From Meconema thalassinum (taxonomy: Eukaryota; Arthropoda; Insecta; Orthoptera; Tettigoniidae): DNA of 64,000 nucleotides. Shown piece after piece: positions 35,643-47,429 of this stretch (positions are counted from its first letter, which is position 1; each line of letters begins with the position of its first letter). The stretch covers positions 360,512,779-360,576,778 of the forward strand of contig OX336393.1 in the NCBI GenBank assembly GCA_946902985.2, read 5' to 3'. The notes under the pieces were generated by a model. The model was not told the DNA's origin. It ran no database searches and worked only from the letters and a program-made list of their open reading frames with translations. A program made the position numbers and the translations under genes.

Positions 35643-36302
35643 GTGGGCAACATCCAACTTTGAGTTGAGGCATGTCTTTACACGTTTGGTTGTGCATGGC
35701 TTTCACAACCCTAATTGAATTAACAAATCTTTCCATGACCCTACAGAGACGTGTGTATACAAACTATGTGGATATTTTCGATTGCTATTTCCCTGAAATA
35801 AAATCATTAATTAATAACCTGAACTAGCACCAACGGCTAGAATTCAGTTACTGTGTGAAATCATTTGTTCTTTACTTCAAATAACATTTTCAAATAACGC
35901 ACAATAGGTGTTACAAACCCTTTAAAATAAAAAGTCAAAATGTATCATAGCATCATCTTGTCATTCTTCAAATTCGATGCGCATAGAATGCCAATGGTAT
36001 AATAATCAATGGAGTCCCACGTGGACCAGTCGTGACATCTAGTGGAGAAGTATAGAACAATATAATCCTAACAGAGCGAGTGCATTCTAGCGGCCATAAG
36101 AAGAAACTTTTCAATAAAATCTGGAAGTTAATAAGTAGGTCGGCGTGCAGTTACCTTTTTGGCTGCTAGATGTCTCGAGCAAATCTGCTGGCGAATTATG
36201 TTTTAATTAAATATATATTTTCCACTATAATATGCACAAAATAACGCTTAATTTTAAAACGTCTGAGTCATTACAAAACAATAAATATATAACATTTCAA
36301 GC

Positions 36303-36384
36303 AAAAAAACCTATCTCTGATCGGGTTTGAACCATGGGTATTTGAGCGATAGGCCAACGCTTTACCACTGAGCCAATTGGGCCA
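36303..36384 (-). tRNA. tRNA-like Pol III unit inside A5 (not a functional tRNA)
   Basis: The minus strand has TGGCTCAGTGG (a perfect box A core) and GGTTCAAACCC (box B), followed by seven T. The stems of a real tRNA do not form. Confidence 0.5.
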
Positions 36385-37315
36385 ACGAATATCGTTCTAT
36401 ATAAAATGACTTACATAGAACTTGTTAGCAAATAATGATTTATACTAAACGATTTCATCAGTGGAGTATATTATTTATTTATAAAGCATTTCATACAAAG
36501 TTTATTTATTTTGTATCAGTACGCTATATTGCATGCAATACTCAAATTAGTGAAATATAAGTCAGGCACAAAATATCCACTGCCATCTTGTCAAATAACC
36601 GAGACGACTCAGCTTTCTAAAATCACGTCTGCACTATAGTATTACAAAATAAACTTTTAATTTCGAACGTGCCTCTTCCTTTAGAACAGTTAAAACGATT
36701 CTCGGCTCGATAATCGGAACTGTTGGGTCCCATTATATGGATTATAAAGTTTGCATAATTCGCACGGCCACCATCCTGAAATGGTATGGCGGATGACCTT
36801 GTTGTTTGGTCACAAGACGCATCCTATACGAAGGTATGTTGTTACCAAATTTGGTAGAGAACGGATGATTTGGTAGGTCGTTATTTGATTTTACGTTTTG
36901 AACGTTTGAGTGGCCGCCATTCAGTTTTAGTAAAGATGGCGGCGATATAAAACATGACACTGAGGTACCCTTTGCTTGTTCTACCTCTGTACCAAATTTC
37001 GTTCAATTCGGTTTCACCGTGTTCGAATTGATAGGGGGGGACAGACATTCAGAGTACACACACTCACACACACACAGACTCACACACACACATACACACA
37101 TACACACACACACAGACAGACTCACAATTTTTGGCCCTGTAGTGATCTCATAAGTCTACTTTCATTTTTTGCAAAAATCGAAAGTAGGCTAAAAATGAAG
37201 CATAGTGCAACATTGAAGGAATACTGGAAGAAATGGAAAGATCAACTAAGGAGCACGAGTTGAAAATTGTAACGTGGTCCTTAGAAGGCCGAAACGCAAG
37301 AAGAAGAAAAGAAGA

Positions 37316-37861
37316 GTTGCAAGTTCAGTGACGATAAGTGACTTCATCTACTGTAGCAATGTATAAAAAGAAGTATTCTTCCACAGAGCTGAGTTCTGTC
37401 AGCCTGTCACATATATTGTGAGCCAAAGTGAGAGACAGCAACTCAGGACAGAGTTGATCTTTTAACTTGATTTTCTTGGTGCCACCTCCAGTAGCCAGTG
37501 TCCTCGACCAATGAGCTCAACTTGTTGGATGGCTTGGAGACCATTTATTACCTCACACAGACGGGCTTGTTTCGAAAACTTGTAGAACCCAACATAACAA
37601 CTGTGACAAGTGGTAAAACAATTTTAAACTCTGTCAACATTCCGCCGGAAGGTTTATCTTTCGTTTCCACAAAGTAATGAACAACGGAGGTGAGTACAAA
37701 CAGCTATGTTAACAAGATATTTTCTCGTTGAAACATGGGAGGAGGCTAAACTAATGAGTAAGCTACTTTCTTCTACCTTGCCTTCTACAGACACCACACT
37801 TGCAATAATGAATGCTTAAAAATAAATTGTGTTTCATTGCGGGGCTTAGACATCTTCTTCG
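37316..37861. other. No gene seen
   Basis: No supported frame or repeat between the LINE tail and the next SINE. Confidence 0.45.
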
Positions 37862-38076
37862 GTCTGGCTGCGTGGTTAACGCTGGTCAACGTTCTCAATT
37901 GCTGAGCCCAAGGTTGCAGGTTCGTATCCTGAAGCAGTCAGCTGGCATTTGAGGGTGCGCAAATGCGTGGGAGCCGTGTCAGTAGATTTACTGGCACGTT
38001 AAAGATCCCCTTCGTGGCAAAATTCCCGCACCACTGGCGTCTCTAAAAGCCAGAGTAGTTAAAAACGGCGTAAAAC

Positions 38077-38113
<37 letters not shown>
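37862..38113 (+). mobile_element. SINE S1 copy 4
   Basis: The head GCTGCGTGGTTAACG, box B region GGTTCGTATCCTG, body TTAAAGATCCCCTTCG and an ATT tail of about ten units are present. Confidence 0.75.
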
Positions 38114-38114
<1 letters not shown>

Positions 38115-38347
38115 GTGGAAGACATTTTCGTCATTTAACCCCGTGTACTTGGGCGTACAGTATATAAAGAGTCTGTTTATCGGTCTACCAACATAGCAGC
38201 ACAGTGGCAAAATGCATGCGTGGACTTACTGCTGTGCGATATATTGCTGCGCTGATATGTTGCTGGACCGATTAAAAGGACCCTAAAAAAGGATGTTTGT
38301 ATATTTACGTGACTGTTAATCTCACGATAATGACCAATGGGACTTCA
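38114..38347. other. Repeat Y-like scrap; no gene
   Basis: CCCCGTGTACTTGGGCGTAC at 38139 resembles the middle of repeat Y. Nothing else is seen. Confidence 0.4.
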
Positions 38348-38452
38348 TTAGCCTACTTTCGAATTTTGCAAAAAATGAAAGTAGACTTATGAGATCAACA
38401 CAGGGCGAAAAAAGTGTGTCTGTCTGTGTGTGTGTATGTGTGTGTGTGAGTC

Positions 38453-38484
<32 letters not shown>

Positions 38485-41117
38485 TGTGAGTCTGTGTGTG
38501 TGTGTGTCTGTGTGTGTGTGAGTGTGTGTACTCTGAATGTCTGTCCCCCCCTATCAATTCGAACACGGTGAATGCGAATTGAACGAAATTTGGTACAAAG
38601 GTAGCACTAGCAAAGGACACCTCAGTGTCATGTTTTATATCGCCGCCATCTTGACGGAAACGTAATGGCGGCGACACAAATGTTCAAAGCTTAAATCAAA
38701 TTACGACTAACCTAATCATCCGATCTCTACCAAATTGTGCAACAACATACCTTTATGGGGGGAGCATCCTTTGACCAAACCAATAGGCAATCAGCGTAAT
38801 AGTTTGCGGATGGCGGTCATCTTTGTGTGAAAATCGATTCCCCCTATTAATTCGAACACGGTGCAACCGAATGGAACGAAATTTGGTACAGAGGTAGTAC
38901 TAACAAAAGACACCTCAGTGTCATGTTTTATATCGCCGCCATCTTGACGGAAACGTAATGGCGGCCACACAAATGTTCAAAGCTTAAATCAAATTACGAC
39001 TAACCTAAACATCCGATCTCTACCAAATGTTGCAACAACATACCTTTATGGGGGGAGCATCCTTTGACCAGACTAATAGGTCATCAGCGTAATAGTTTGC
39101 GGATGGCGGCCATCTTTGTGTGAAAATCGATTCCCCCTATTAATTCGAACACGGTGCAACCGAATGGAACGAAATTTGGTTCAGAGATAGTACTAACAAA
39201 AGGCACCTCAGTGTCATGTTTTATATCGCCGCCATCTTGACGGAAACGTAATGGCGGCCACACAAATTTTCAAAGCTTAAATCAAATTACGATTAACCTA
39301 ATCATCCGATCTCTACCAAATTTTGCAACAACATACCTTTATAGAGGAAGCATCCTTTGACCAAATGACTAGGTCATTAGCCTAATAGTTTGCGGATGGC
39401 GGCCATCTTTGTGTGAAAATAAATTCCCCCTATTAATTCAAACACGGTGAAACCGAATGGAACGAAATTTGGTACAGAGGTAGCACTAGCAAAGGGTATC
39501 TCAGTGTCATGTTTTATATCGCCGCCATCTTGACGGAAACGTAATGGCGGCCACACAAATGTTCAAAGCTTAAATCAAATTACGATTAACCTAATCATCC
39601 GATCTCTACCAAATTTTGCAACAACATACCTTTATAGAGGAAGCATCCTTTGACCAAATGACTAGGTCATTAGCCTAATAGTTTGCGGATGGCGGCCATC
39701 TTTGTGTGAAAATAAATTCCCCCTATTAATTCAAACACGGTGAAACCGAATGGAACGAAATTTGGTACAGAGGTAGCACTAGCAAAGGGCATCTCAGTGT
39801 CATGTTTTATATCGCCGCCATATTGACAGAAACGTAATGGCGGCCACACAAATGTTCAAAGCTTAAATCAAATTACGACTAACATAACCATCCGATCTCT
39901 ACCAAACTTTGCAACAACATTCCTTTATGGAGGGAGCATCCTTTGACCAATCTAATAGGTTATTAGCTTAATAGTTTGCGGATGGCGGCCATCTTTATGT
40001 TAAAATTGATTCCCCCTTTTAATTCGAACACGGTGGAACCGAATGAACGAAATTTGGTACAGAGGTAGCACTAGCAAAGGGCACCTCAGTGTCATGTTTT
40101 ATATCGCCGCCATCTTGACAGAAACGTAATGGCGGCCACACAAATGTTCAAAGCTTAAGTTAAATTACGACTAACATAACCATCCGATCTCTACCAAACT
40201 TTGCAACAACATTCCTTTATGGAGGGAGCATCCTTTGACCAATCTAATAGGTTATTAGCCTAATAGTTTGCGGGTGGCGGCCATCATTATGTCAAAATTG
40301 ATTCCCCCTATTAATTCGATCACGGTGGAACCGAATGGAACGAAATTTGGTACAGAGGTAGCACTAGCAAAGGGCATCTCAGTGTCATGATTTATATCGC
40401 CGCCATATTGACAGAAACGTAATTGCGGCCACACAAATGTTTAAAGCTTAAATCAAATTACGACTAACCTAATCATCCGATCTCTACCAAACTTTGCAAC
40501 AACATACCTTTATGGAGGGAGCATCCTTTGACCAATCTAATAGGCCATTAGCCTAATAGTTTGCGGATGGCTGCCATATTTATGTCAAAATTGATTCCCC
40601 CTTTTAATTCGAATACGGTGGAACCGAATGAACGAAATTTGGTACAGAGGTAGCACTAGCAAAGGGCACCTCAGTGTCATGTTTTATATCGCCGCCATCT
40701 TGACGGAAACGTAATGGGGGCCACACAAATGTTCAAAGCTTAAATCAAATTACGATTAGCCTAATCATCTGATCTCTAGAAAATTTAGCAACAACATACC
40801 TTTATGGAGGGAGCATCCTTTGACCAAACTAATAGGTCATCGGCCTAATATTTTGCGGATGGCGGCCATCTTTGTGTGAAAATCGATTCCCCTTATCAAT
40901 TCGAACACGGTGAAACCGAATGGAACGAAATTTGGTACAGAGGTAGCACTAGCAAAGGGCACCTCATATTCATGTTTAATATCCCTATAGCACGTTGTAT
41001 TTCAACAAGCTACTTCAACCAACATTCAATCATACTCCTTGAAAAGGACAAAGCGTTATAGCAATACCCATGCATTTAGGAGAAAGTAGGCTATATGTTC
41101 GTTACTGAACATCTTGT
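38348..41117 (+). mobile_element. HINE/DINE-1-like element, family A, copy A6
   Basis: The 5' hairpin (AGCCTACTTTC with GAAAGTAGACT) has lost two or three terminal T. A GT microsatellite lies at about 38417-38530. A nine-unit tandem array follows, then the family A 3' module with an uninterrupted TTTAATATCCCTATAGCAC site. A stem-loop (ATGTTC/GAACAT) and CTTGT (41113-41117) close it. There is no protein. Confidence 0.85.
38551..40985 (+). repeat. Tandem array of 293-bp units (about 8.3 copies)
   Basis: Landmarks lie at 38561, 38854, 39147, 39440, 39733, 40026, 40318, 40611 and 40903. Steps are 293 except two of 292, explained by a one-base loss in GAATGAACG (near 40043 and 40629). Adjacent units 39440 and 39733 are nearly identical, which suggests recent unit duplication. 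Confidence 0.95.
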
Positions 41118-41123
41118 TTTTAC

Positions 41124-41243
41124 GTGGAATCCAAACCACAGGACATGCCATTTCACTTTGGAAATCTCACCTGCATGGACCGGGAATCGAACCCGGTTCG
41201 TCGTGGTGACCGCTTAACCGCTGTGCCAGCACGCCCCCGCATA
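41124..41243 (-). mobile_element. tRNA-derived SINE, family S6
   Basis: The minus strand reads GGCACAGCGGTTAAGCGGTC, then GGGTTCGATTCCCGGTCC, then ATGGCATGTCCTGTGGTTTG. Box A and box B are close to consensus. It is short or 3'-truncated. Confidence 0.7.
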
Positions 41244-41559
41244 AGGACCTAGTATATTGCAGTGATTGTATTTGTAATTCAGCCTATAATTTGGAAGGTG
41301 TAGGCCCTGGCCTTTATTTAGGAACCATCCAAGCATTTGTGTGGATTAAACGTGAGAAACAACTTAAACCAGTCATAGGGAGTGATGAAACCTGTCTCGT
41401 CTTAGTTGCGCCAAAAATTGACTGTAACCCATTCCAACCCTCAGACAAGCACTAACTTATTTGTTAAAGGCGAAGTCTCAAAACCTGTCATGAGAAGCCA
41501 AACTACTCGAATTTTTGTGTTTACTATTATCTCCACATAATATAAACTAAGTCCCCGAC
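41244..41559. other. No gene seen
   Basis: No supported frame or repeat. Confidence 0.4.
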
Positions 41560-42110
41560 TCGTTTAGGTTCTAGAAAATGGTGTAACATGAAATTGTTTA
41601 CGAATGTTGAAGACGAAATGTATCCTGCACTCACAGAATATGGATTATTTATCTGAGATATCGCTGCTTTACACTAACGACCTGTAATCTAGAAGACGAA
41701 ATATCACACTTGGTATCACATCTTTCCAAAAACCTTCCATCGGGCGCGGCTCATCAGGTTGATACAAGTTGACGTTCTTTGTCGAATGTTTCTCAACAAT
41801 CAGGAGTATAAGTTCCTTCTCGATAATAATTCCCTGTCTCTCAACCCTCTCCATTATCATGAATTGCTGGAAGAGACTGCTCTGTGGTCATGATATCTGC
41901 TAACTGATCAATTTAACACTTTGTACTTCTCGTTTTCCTTGCAACAATGCGTTTATTTGGTTATCTACCTATCACAAGGTAATACAGCAATACTTTAGAA
42001 TGAAGATTGCGTTCATTATATTATTTTAGGATCGTTTTAACATTACATTATACTCAAATATCAAACAATGTTCAAATATCAAATTGATGAAGTGTTTCTG
42101 TCTGCAACAT
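41560..42110 (-). repeat. Repeat X copy 2, uninterrupted
   Basis: This is the inverted partner of 1079-1146 plus 2385-2870. It encodes on the minus strand MIMERVERQGIIIEKEL and PSVIFRLLDYRSLV, then a stop, then SSTFVNNF-like residues. It serves as the empty site for element A1. No known family is recognised. Confidence 0.6.
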
Positions 42111-42264
42111 TCAATACATGTTTATGATATGAAAATACCTACAGTAATTTGGTATATACTGTGTTCAAAAAAGAAGTGTCGTTCTTTTATTGATACTAAA
42201 AAACTACTATATTACAGGTATCTGCACGTAAATGCTTAATATATATTTCCCAACATAATTGCCA

Positions 42265-42410
42265 TTTGAAACTGATGATGATGATGATGATGATAATTGT
42301 TGTTTTAAGGGTCCTAACATCTAGGTTATCGGCCCCTAATGATCTGGGTGATAGCGAAAATGAGAATGAAATGGAAACCAGAACGAAAATTATGTGAGAC
42401 GGAAAATGCG
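42265..42410 (+). repeat. TGA microsatellite and dispersed repeat piece
   Basis: ATGATGATGATGATGATG precedes TTGTTGTTTTAAGGGTCC and CATCTAGGTTATCGGCCCC. This tail also appears in part near 3076. Confidence 0.5.
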
Positions 42411-42489
42411 TACAAAGAGAAACTCAGATGGAAACAACTCACAATATGGTCTTACAAAAGGGAATTTAGAACGAAAAGATTCACAAAAT

Positions 42490-43125
42490 GAATAGATTGA
42501 AAAAGACCCACGAAACGTAGGCTAGATTCAAAATACGTACAAAATGCAATGTAGCGTCGAAATACTTACAAAATGCAACTGAAATTCAAAATACTTACAA
42601 AATGCAAATGAGATCGAAATTACGTACAAAATGCAATTGAGGTTCAAAATACTTACAAAATGTAATTGAAATTGAAAATACACAATGCAATTCAGATTGA
42701 AATAGGCCCTATCCCAGTTCCAATCCAAATTATTCACAAAGTGCAATTGAAATTCAAAATACTTACAAAATGCAATTGAAATTGAAAATGCTTACAAAAT
42801 GTACGGTAGATTCAAACGACTCATGTGGATTGACAATACTTACAAAATGCAATTTAGATTGAAAATACTTGACAAAATGTAATTTAGATTCAAAATACCC
42901 ACAAAATGCAATTGAGAATCAAAATATGTGCAAAATGCCCACCAAACAAAATGCAATTTAGATTCACAATTCGTGCGAAATGCGGTTTTGGTTGAAAATA
43001 CTTACAAAATGCAATTTAAATTCAAAATACTCACTAAAAGGCCCGTCTACCTGCATTGAAAGTCTTACTAAAAAGCAATTTAGATTGTCAATCATTACAA
43101 AATGCAATTGAGGTTGAAAACTGTA
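42490..43125. repeat. Diverged ~29-bp minisatellite
   Basis: The motif AATACTTACAAAATGCAATT with GAAATTCAAA or AGATTGAAA recurs more than fifteen times with drift. Similar units reappear at 43985-44075, so the array was probably split by the segment between them. Confidence 0.85.
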
Positions 43126-43984
43126 CAGCCTCCCAGGGGTATGCACCCCTTGGAGTCCATCCCCCCGGCATCTGGCTAAATCCCCTAAATGGCAACCCTT
43201 GGAAAGCCGGCCCAACATCCATAAAACTTAGCAGGGACGGCTTGCCACTCTAAAAGCAGCCCGGTCCTTGCACAATAGTTACACATACCTACATACTAGT
43301 AACTGGGCCAACACATTGCTGACAACATAGCGCCAGAGGGTATAAGAAGGCATCCTAATGAGGTCAAAGGATCTCTCCATTGTCAGTGCTTCATCGAGAC
43401 GGCCCGAGGCTACGCTGGTGTCAACCGAGGTGAGTCAGTCAATCGTGTTCAGAGTTCCTACTTTGTAACCTGTAACCCAACACTTGTAATACATTGTGAA
43501 TATAATTTCATTCCCTACAAGGGACTCACAATCAGAATCACAGACCAATAAAACACTTGGTCCACACTCTACACACGCTTTACTGTTTATACGCCTTTTT
43601 ACATCCCAACGCCCTTCCTTACTCCCGTCACGTAAAGACGTGACAGACGGTAGCCCAATAGCGCTAACTCAGGTACCTTTGTGTTTCTCGAGCCGGCTCG
43701 GCTGCCAGCAAGCAGCGCGTGCCACTCGGCTGATACGAACAGAGTCAGTTACATAATAAGCAGTCAGCTGAGCTGAGCGACCAGCACAACGACCCTTTGC
43801 AGCGGGTCCCATCCCTCCAAACACTATTACATTATTCATAGGAACGCCCCCTAGTTCCTAGCACACCACAACACTCTACACTGGTCAGCTTACCCTGACG
43901 AGGGAAGCTACCCTTTTAGGCACCACTTTATAAATTAGTACAATAACTCTCCCTTTTAGATCCACCCCCAAATAAGGGATCTAA
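43126..43984 (+). other. Inserted segment splitting the minisatellite, possibly LTR-like
   Basis: This GC-richer block interrupts the 29-bp array. It has a TATAAGAAGG motif near 43339 and AATAAAACAC near 43546, the order expected in a long terminal repeat. I could not define matching ends or a target duplication. There is no protein. The solo-LTR reading is a guess. Confidence 0.3.
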
Positions 43985-44075
43985 AACAAAACAATCGCGA
44001 GATGTAATTTAGATCGAAAAAACTTACAAAATGCAACGTAGATCAAAAATGCCTTAAAATCGCTAAAAGGGAATT

Positions 44076-45599
44076 TAGATACACGGTGAACCAAGTAACA
44101 AAAACAGTGCGGGAATCTTAAAGAGAAAAGGAAATATAAGGAGAAGAGGAGAGGAGTGGAGAGGAGAGAGGAGAGTGGAGAGGGTCCGCCCGAAAGGTAA
44201 GGCACAAAAGTGGAAAACAGACCCAGCTCAGGAATCCCTCGGGGTCGCCAACTCCCGAACTCACCAGCCGTGAGCATCTGAGGGTGTAGCATTATCTAGG
44301 GTGCACCAGAAGTGGCGGGGCTACATACACCCTGCCTCCTTAAGGGCCTTGAGCACAAGGCAGGAGGTAAAAGGAAAAGAAAAAAGAAGGCTGACCCCTC
44401 ACAGAAGGAGGGTATCAGGAAAGATGAGACAAGGACCAATTAAGGCGGGAAAGTGAAAGACTCCCTAGGCCTCGGATAACCTAATACCGTCGGGATCGGA
44501 AGAGAACAAGAGTTGACCAAGGGAAGTCGACAGGAAGGAAGACGGAGAGGAGCCCGGCACAAGTAAGTGAAAGCAATGCCGGACTTAGCTGGGGTCCCGT
44601 GGTCGCCAACCCACGTCCCACTAGATGTGAGCTTCTGAGGGGCCATTTGAAACTACAGGCCAGATGAAGAAGACGTTTTGGAGAAGAAAAGAAGAAGAAG
44701 AATTTTGAAACACCGCGCCCGATTTTGTCCCTCACAACACTGCGCCAAGGTGAAACTGTGGAAGTGATTGTGCTTCTTTATCTCTACACAGTATGAAACA
44801 AAGTCCCCGATTCTTGGTTGTCACGGGTAATCTCGAGAACCACTGGATGGATTTTGATGCGGTTTTCACCATTCTGTCAAGGATTTCTCCAGGAAGGTTT
44901 TTGTTGAAATATACTCATTTATGACCAAAGGAAGCCGAGAAGTAACGACTTAAGTAAATCAAGTCGAAGAAAAACCTGCCGTCCGTGCGCCTTTTAATCC
45001 TACGCTGGGTAAACAGTTAAACATATCTAAATACTATGAGTGTAAAAATTGTTCAGCATGGAACGTTCTAGCAGAAAGTCTGGGACACCATATGTCTATC
45101 TTTAATACATCGCCCACTATAAGTGATTTTATGTTTTCATTTCTTCCAACAATATCCATTCAGTGGAAATTTAAAATAGTAGCTTCGGAGTGAGTTTATG
45201 AGCTAGTGAGCGATCCTATCACCCCAGCTTCGACAAGCATCAAATTGTCGATTCGTGTCGAGTTATGACTTCAGAGAAGAGTATATGTGTTTGGAATTTC
45301 TCTGTTCACCTCGGCATTTCTGACTTGCGTTTAGGACCTGCCATCCATTCGCCTTTTAAGTTTACGCTGGGTAAACCGTTAATATACGGATTGGGTTGCT
45401 AGTATTGCATAAGATATGTATTGATCACAAAATATGTTATGAAATATTTCTTTCAGATAATGGTGTAGGCTATACTTATTTGTTTTCCCGCGTAATGTAA
45501 TTGGGCACAATTTGCGTTGACCGACTCAAAAGCTTTCCTTAATAATCTTTACAAAACTAGAGAATTACAGGATTAGGTATTAATTTACGCATTTTACCT
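44076..45599. repeat. Two low-copy duplications; no gene
   Basis: GGTCGCCAACTCCCGAACTC at 44244 and GGTCGCCAACCCACGTCCCA at 44601 start similar 60-bp blocks about 357 bp apart. GTAAACAGTTAA at 45008 and GTAAACCGTTAA at 45372 end another pair about 365 bp apart. No frame is supported. Confidence 0.5.
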
Positions 45600-46290
45600 A
45601 AAGTAGTAACTTAAATGTAAAACAAAAATATTGGAATGCAGCGGAAATAAATCAGAAACCTTTATGGACATCAAATTGGCAGGTGAAAAGCTAAAGGAAG
45701 TAGGAGACTTCTGTCACTTAGGAAGCAAAATAACCAGTGATGGACGAAGCAACGAGGATATAAAAAGTAGTTTGTCTCAGGCAAGGAAAGAATTTCTACA
45801 GAAAAGGAATCTGTTGGCAAAGAATATATAGATTTAGGTATTAGGAAGTCATTTATGGAGGCCTTTGTCTGGAAAGTGGCGCTCTATGGAATTGAAACTT
45901 GGACTATTGGTGCAGCAGAAAAGAGGAGAATTGAAGCGTTTGAAATGTGGTGTTACAGGATAATTATGAAGATCAGATGGGTAGATAGGGTTACAAACGA
46001 AGAGATATTAAGACGAGTTGGAGAGGAGAGATGTTTCTGGCGACTGCTAATGAAGAGAAGAGATAGGTTGGTAGGACACATACTAAGACACCCAGGAATA
46101 GCAAGCTGAGTTATGGAAGGATGGGTCGAGGACAAGAACTGTAGGGGTAGACCAAGGTTAGAATATGTTAAACAGATTGCCTCGGATGTAGGGTTGGTAG
46201 CTATGTAGACATGAAACGATTAGCGCAGGTCGGAGAGGAATGGAGAGCTGCATCAAACCAGTCAAAAGACTGAAGACTCAATCAACAACA
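45600..46290 (+). pseudogene. RTE-like LINE C-terminal fragment
   Basis: GDFCHLGSKITSDGRSNEDI and ARKEFLQKRNLLAKN lie in one frame. After a stop and frame change comes SFMEAFVWKVALYGIETWTI, then FEMWCYRIIMKIRWVDRVTN and RRDRLVGHILRHPG. The tail ends near 46280 (AAAAGACTGAAGACTCAATC). This is the post-palm region of an RTE-like LINE, 5'-truncated. It is a different subfamily from 20639. Confidence 0.8.
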
Positions 46291-46429
46291 AAAGATGAGT
46301 ATTACAGAATTAGTTAATAAATCGCGCATTTTATCTTAAGTATATTAACATGGATACGTTTTTGGGATGGGGATCTATCAGGAATTAGCATGGACAGAAT
46401 AACGTGAACAGATTTCTGACACCTCGGTT

Positions 46430-46926
46430 GGTTGGTTCCTCAGTTTAGGGGCTGCGACAACGTGGTCATGTAGCCCCGTGTACTTTGGGTGTGTGTAGAA
46501 TCTGTCTGATAACCGGTGTTAATTGTGATGACTGTATTAGTGTGTGGTATCTGCTTTAATTTCAAGTAAGGACTGCAGACGATAATTTCAAGAAGTTCCT
46601 ACTTTCCCTACCAAATGCTACCGTCAACGACACCTAGCTGTAAACTTGGCTCCTACTAGATGCCATAGCAACCAGTGTCTGGTGACAAACGTTGGAACTT
46701 AAGAGCATTAATCAAACCTAACCTACACATTTTGCTTCACACAAGTTTAGTAAGTGGAAAGTTCTAAATCTATGGAATTGGCCCGCCGGCTTTACTTTCC
46801 CTCCAAAGGAAGGCATTCCGAGGGAATTTTATTGCTCTTAAAAATCCGACGACTTAGGCCGGGTTTGAACCCGTGATCTTGGGCTTAGAAGCTCAGCATA
46901 CTACCAACTACGCCACTGTAGCCGCC
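46430..46926 (-). mobile_element. Intact repeat Y joined to SINE S2
   Basis: Repeat Y spans 46430-46590 without interruption (GTATCTGCTTTAATTTCAAG at 46549). From about 46590 to 46926 an S2 SINE reads on the minus strand, ending at GTAGCCGCC. It gives the empty site for element A2. Confidence 0.65.
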
Positions 46927-47429
46927 ACACCTAGGTTACTTGGCATGAAGTGCAAGGGCACTTAGTTCCCACTCGCTAAAGTGTGCGGGATACTGATATT
47001 ACAAACAAACAAACAAAACCTAGCCACGATCCCAAGTTCTGGTTCGGCAACTTTGTCTTTTTATCGATCACACATAGACACAACCATTATGTCAAGCCAT
47101 TGTGCAGAAGCTCAAATACATCTAGAGTTAATTATATTAATCTGTTAATTTCCAGCCACAGAGAGATAGCAAGCAGTGTGGTATTCTATTCACAATGAAA
47201 GTCTTAATGTGCAGTTTGAAAGTGAAACATGGACATCACTAACTACCTCCTCGCGCATTATCACTCTCAACTCAACTCCATTACGGAGCCATAAACTATC
47301 AAAGTTAACTGCAAGAATCTCTCCATTAGAGGGCTTCTGGAGGATTTCTCAACTTATGATGGTAATGAAGTAATTAATAGTATTGGATGGTTGTCGCACA
47401 AACTATCGTCTATATTCTCTGACTATAGT
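46927..47429. other. No gene seen
   Basis: No supported frame or repeat. Confidence 0.45.

Larger units (their letters stand above)
35128..37194 (-). mobile_element. HINE-like element, composite subfamily A', copy A5
   Basis: This is the same element as A3, including SINE S1 and the tRNA-like unit, with small substitutions throughout. Its flanks are the LINE tail (left GAGGATAGA, right GAAGCATAGTG) and differ from those of A3. A3 and A5 therefore moved as units rather than arising by duplication of a chromosome segment. Confidence 0.85.
34461..37315 (+). pseudogene. RTE-like LINE tail, carrying SINE S3 and element A5
   Basis: Three pieces read on the plus strand. 34466-34700 gives RVMLLGHIYRMDVNRLTKR, which resembles the fragment at 18110. 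35097-35127 gives KKGVKWTEDRTR. 37197-37260 gives HSATLKEYWKKWKDQLRSTS and a stop. The 3' untranslated tail (GTGGTCCTTAGAAGGCC, GAAGAAGAAAAG) ends near 37315. The gaps between pieces are exactly the nested SINE and A5. Confidence 0.75.
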
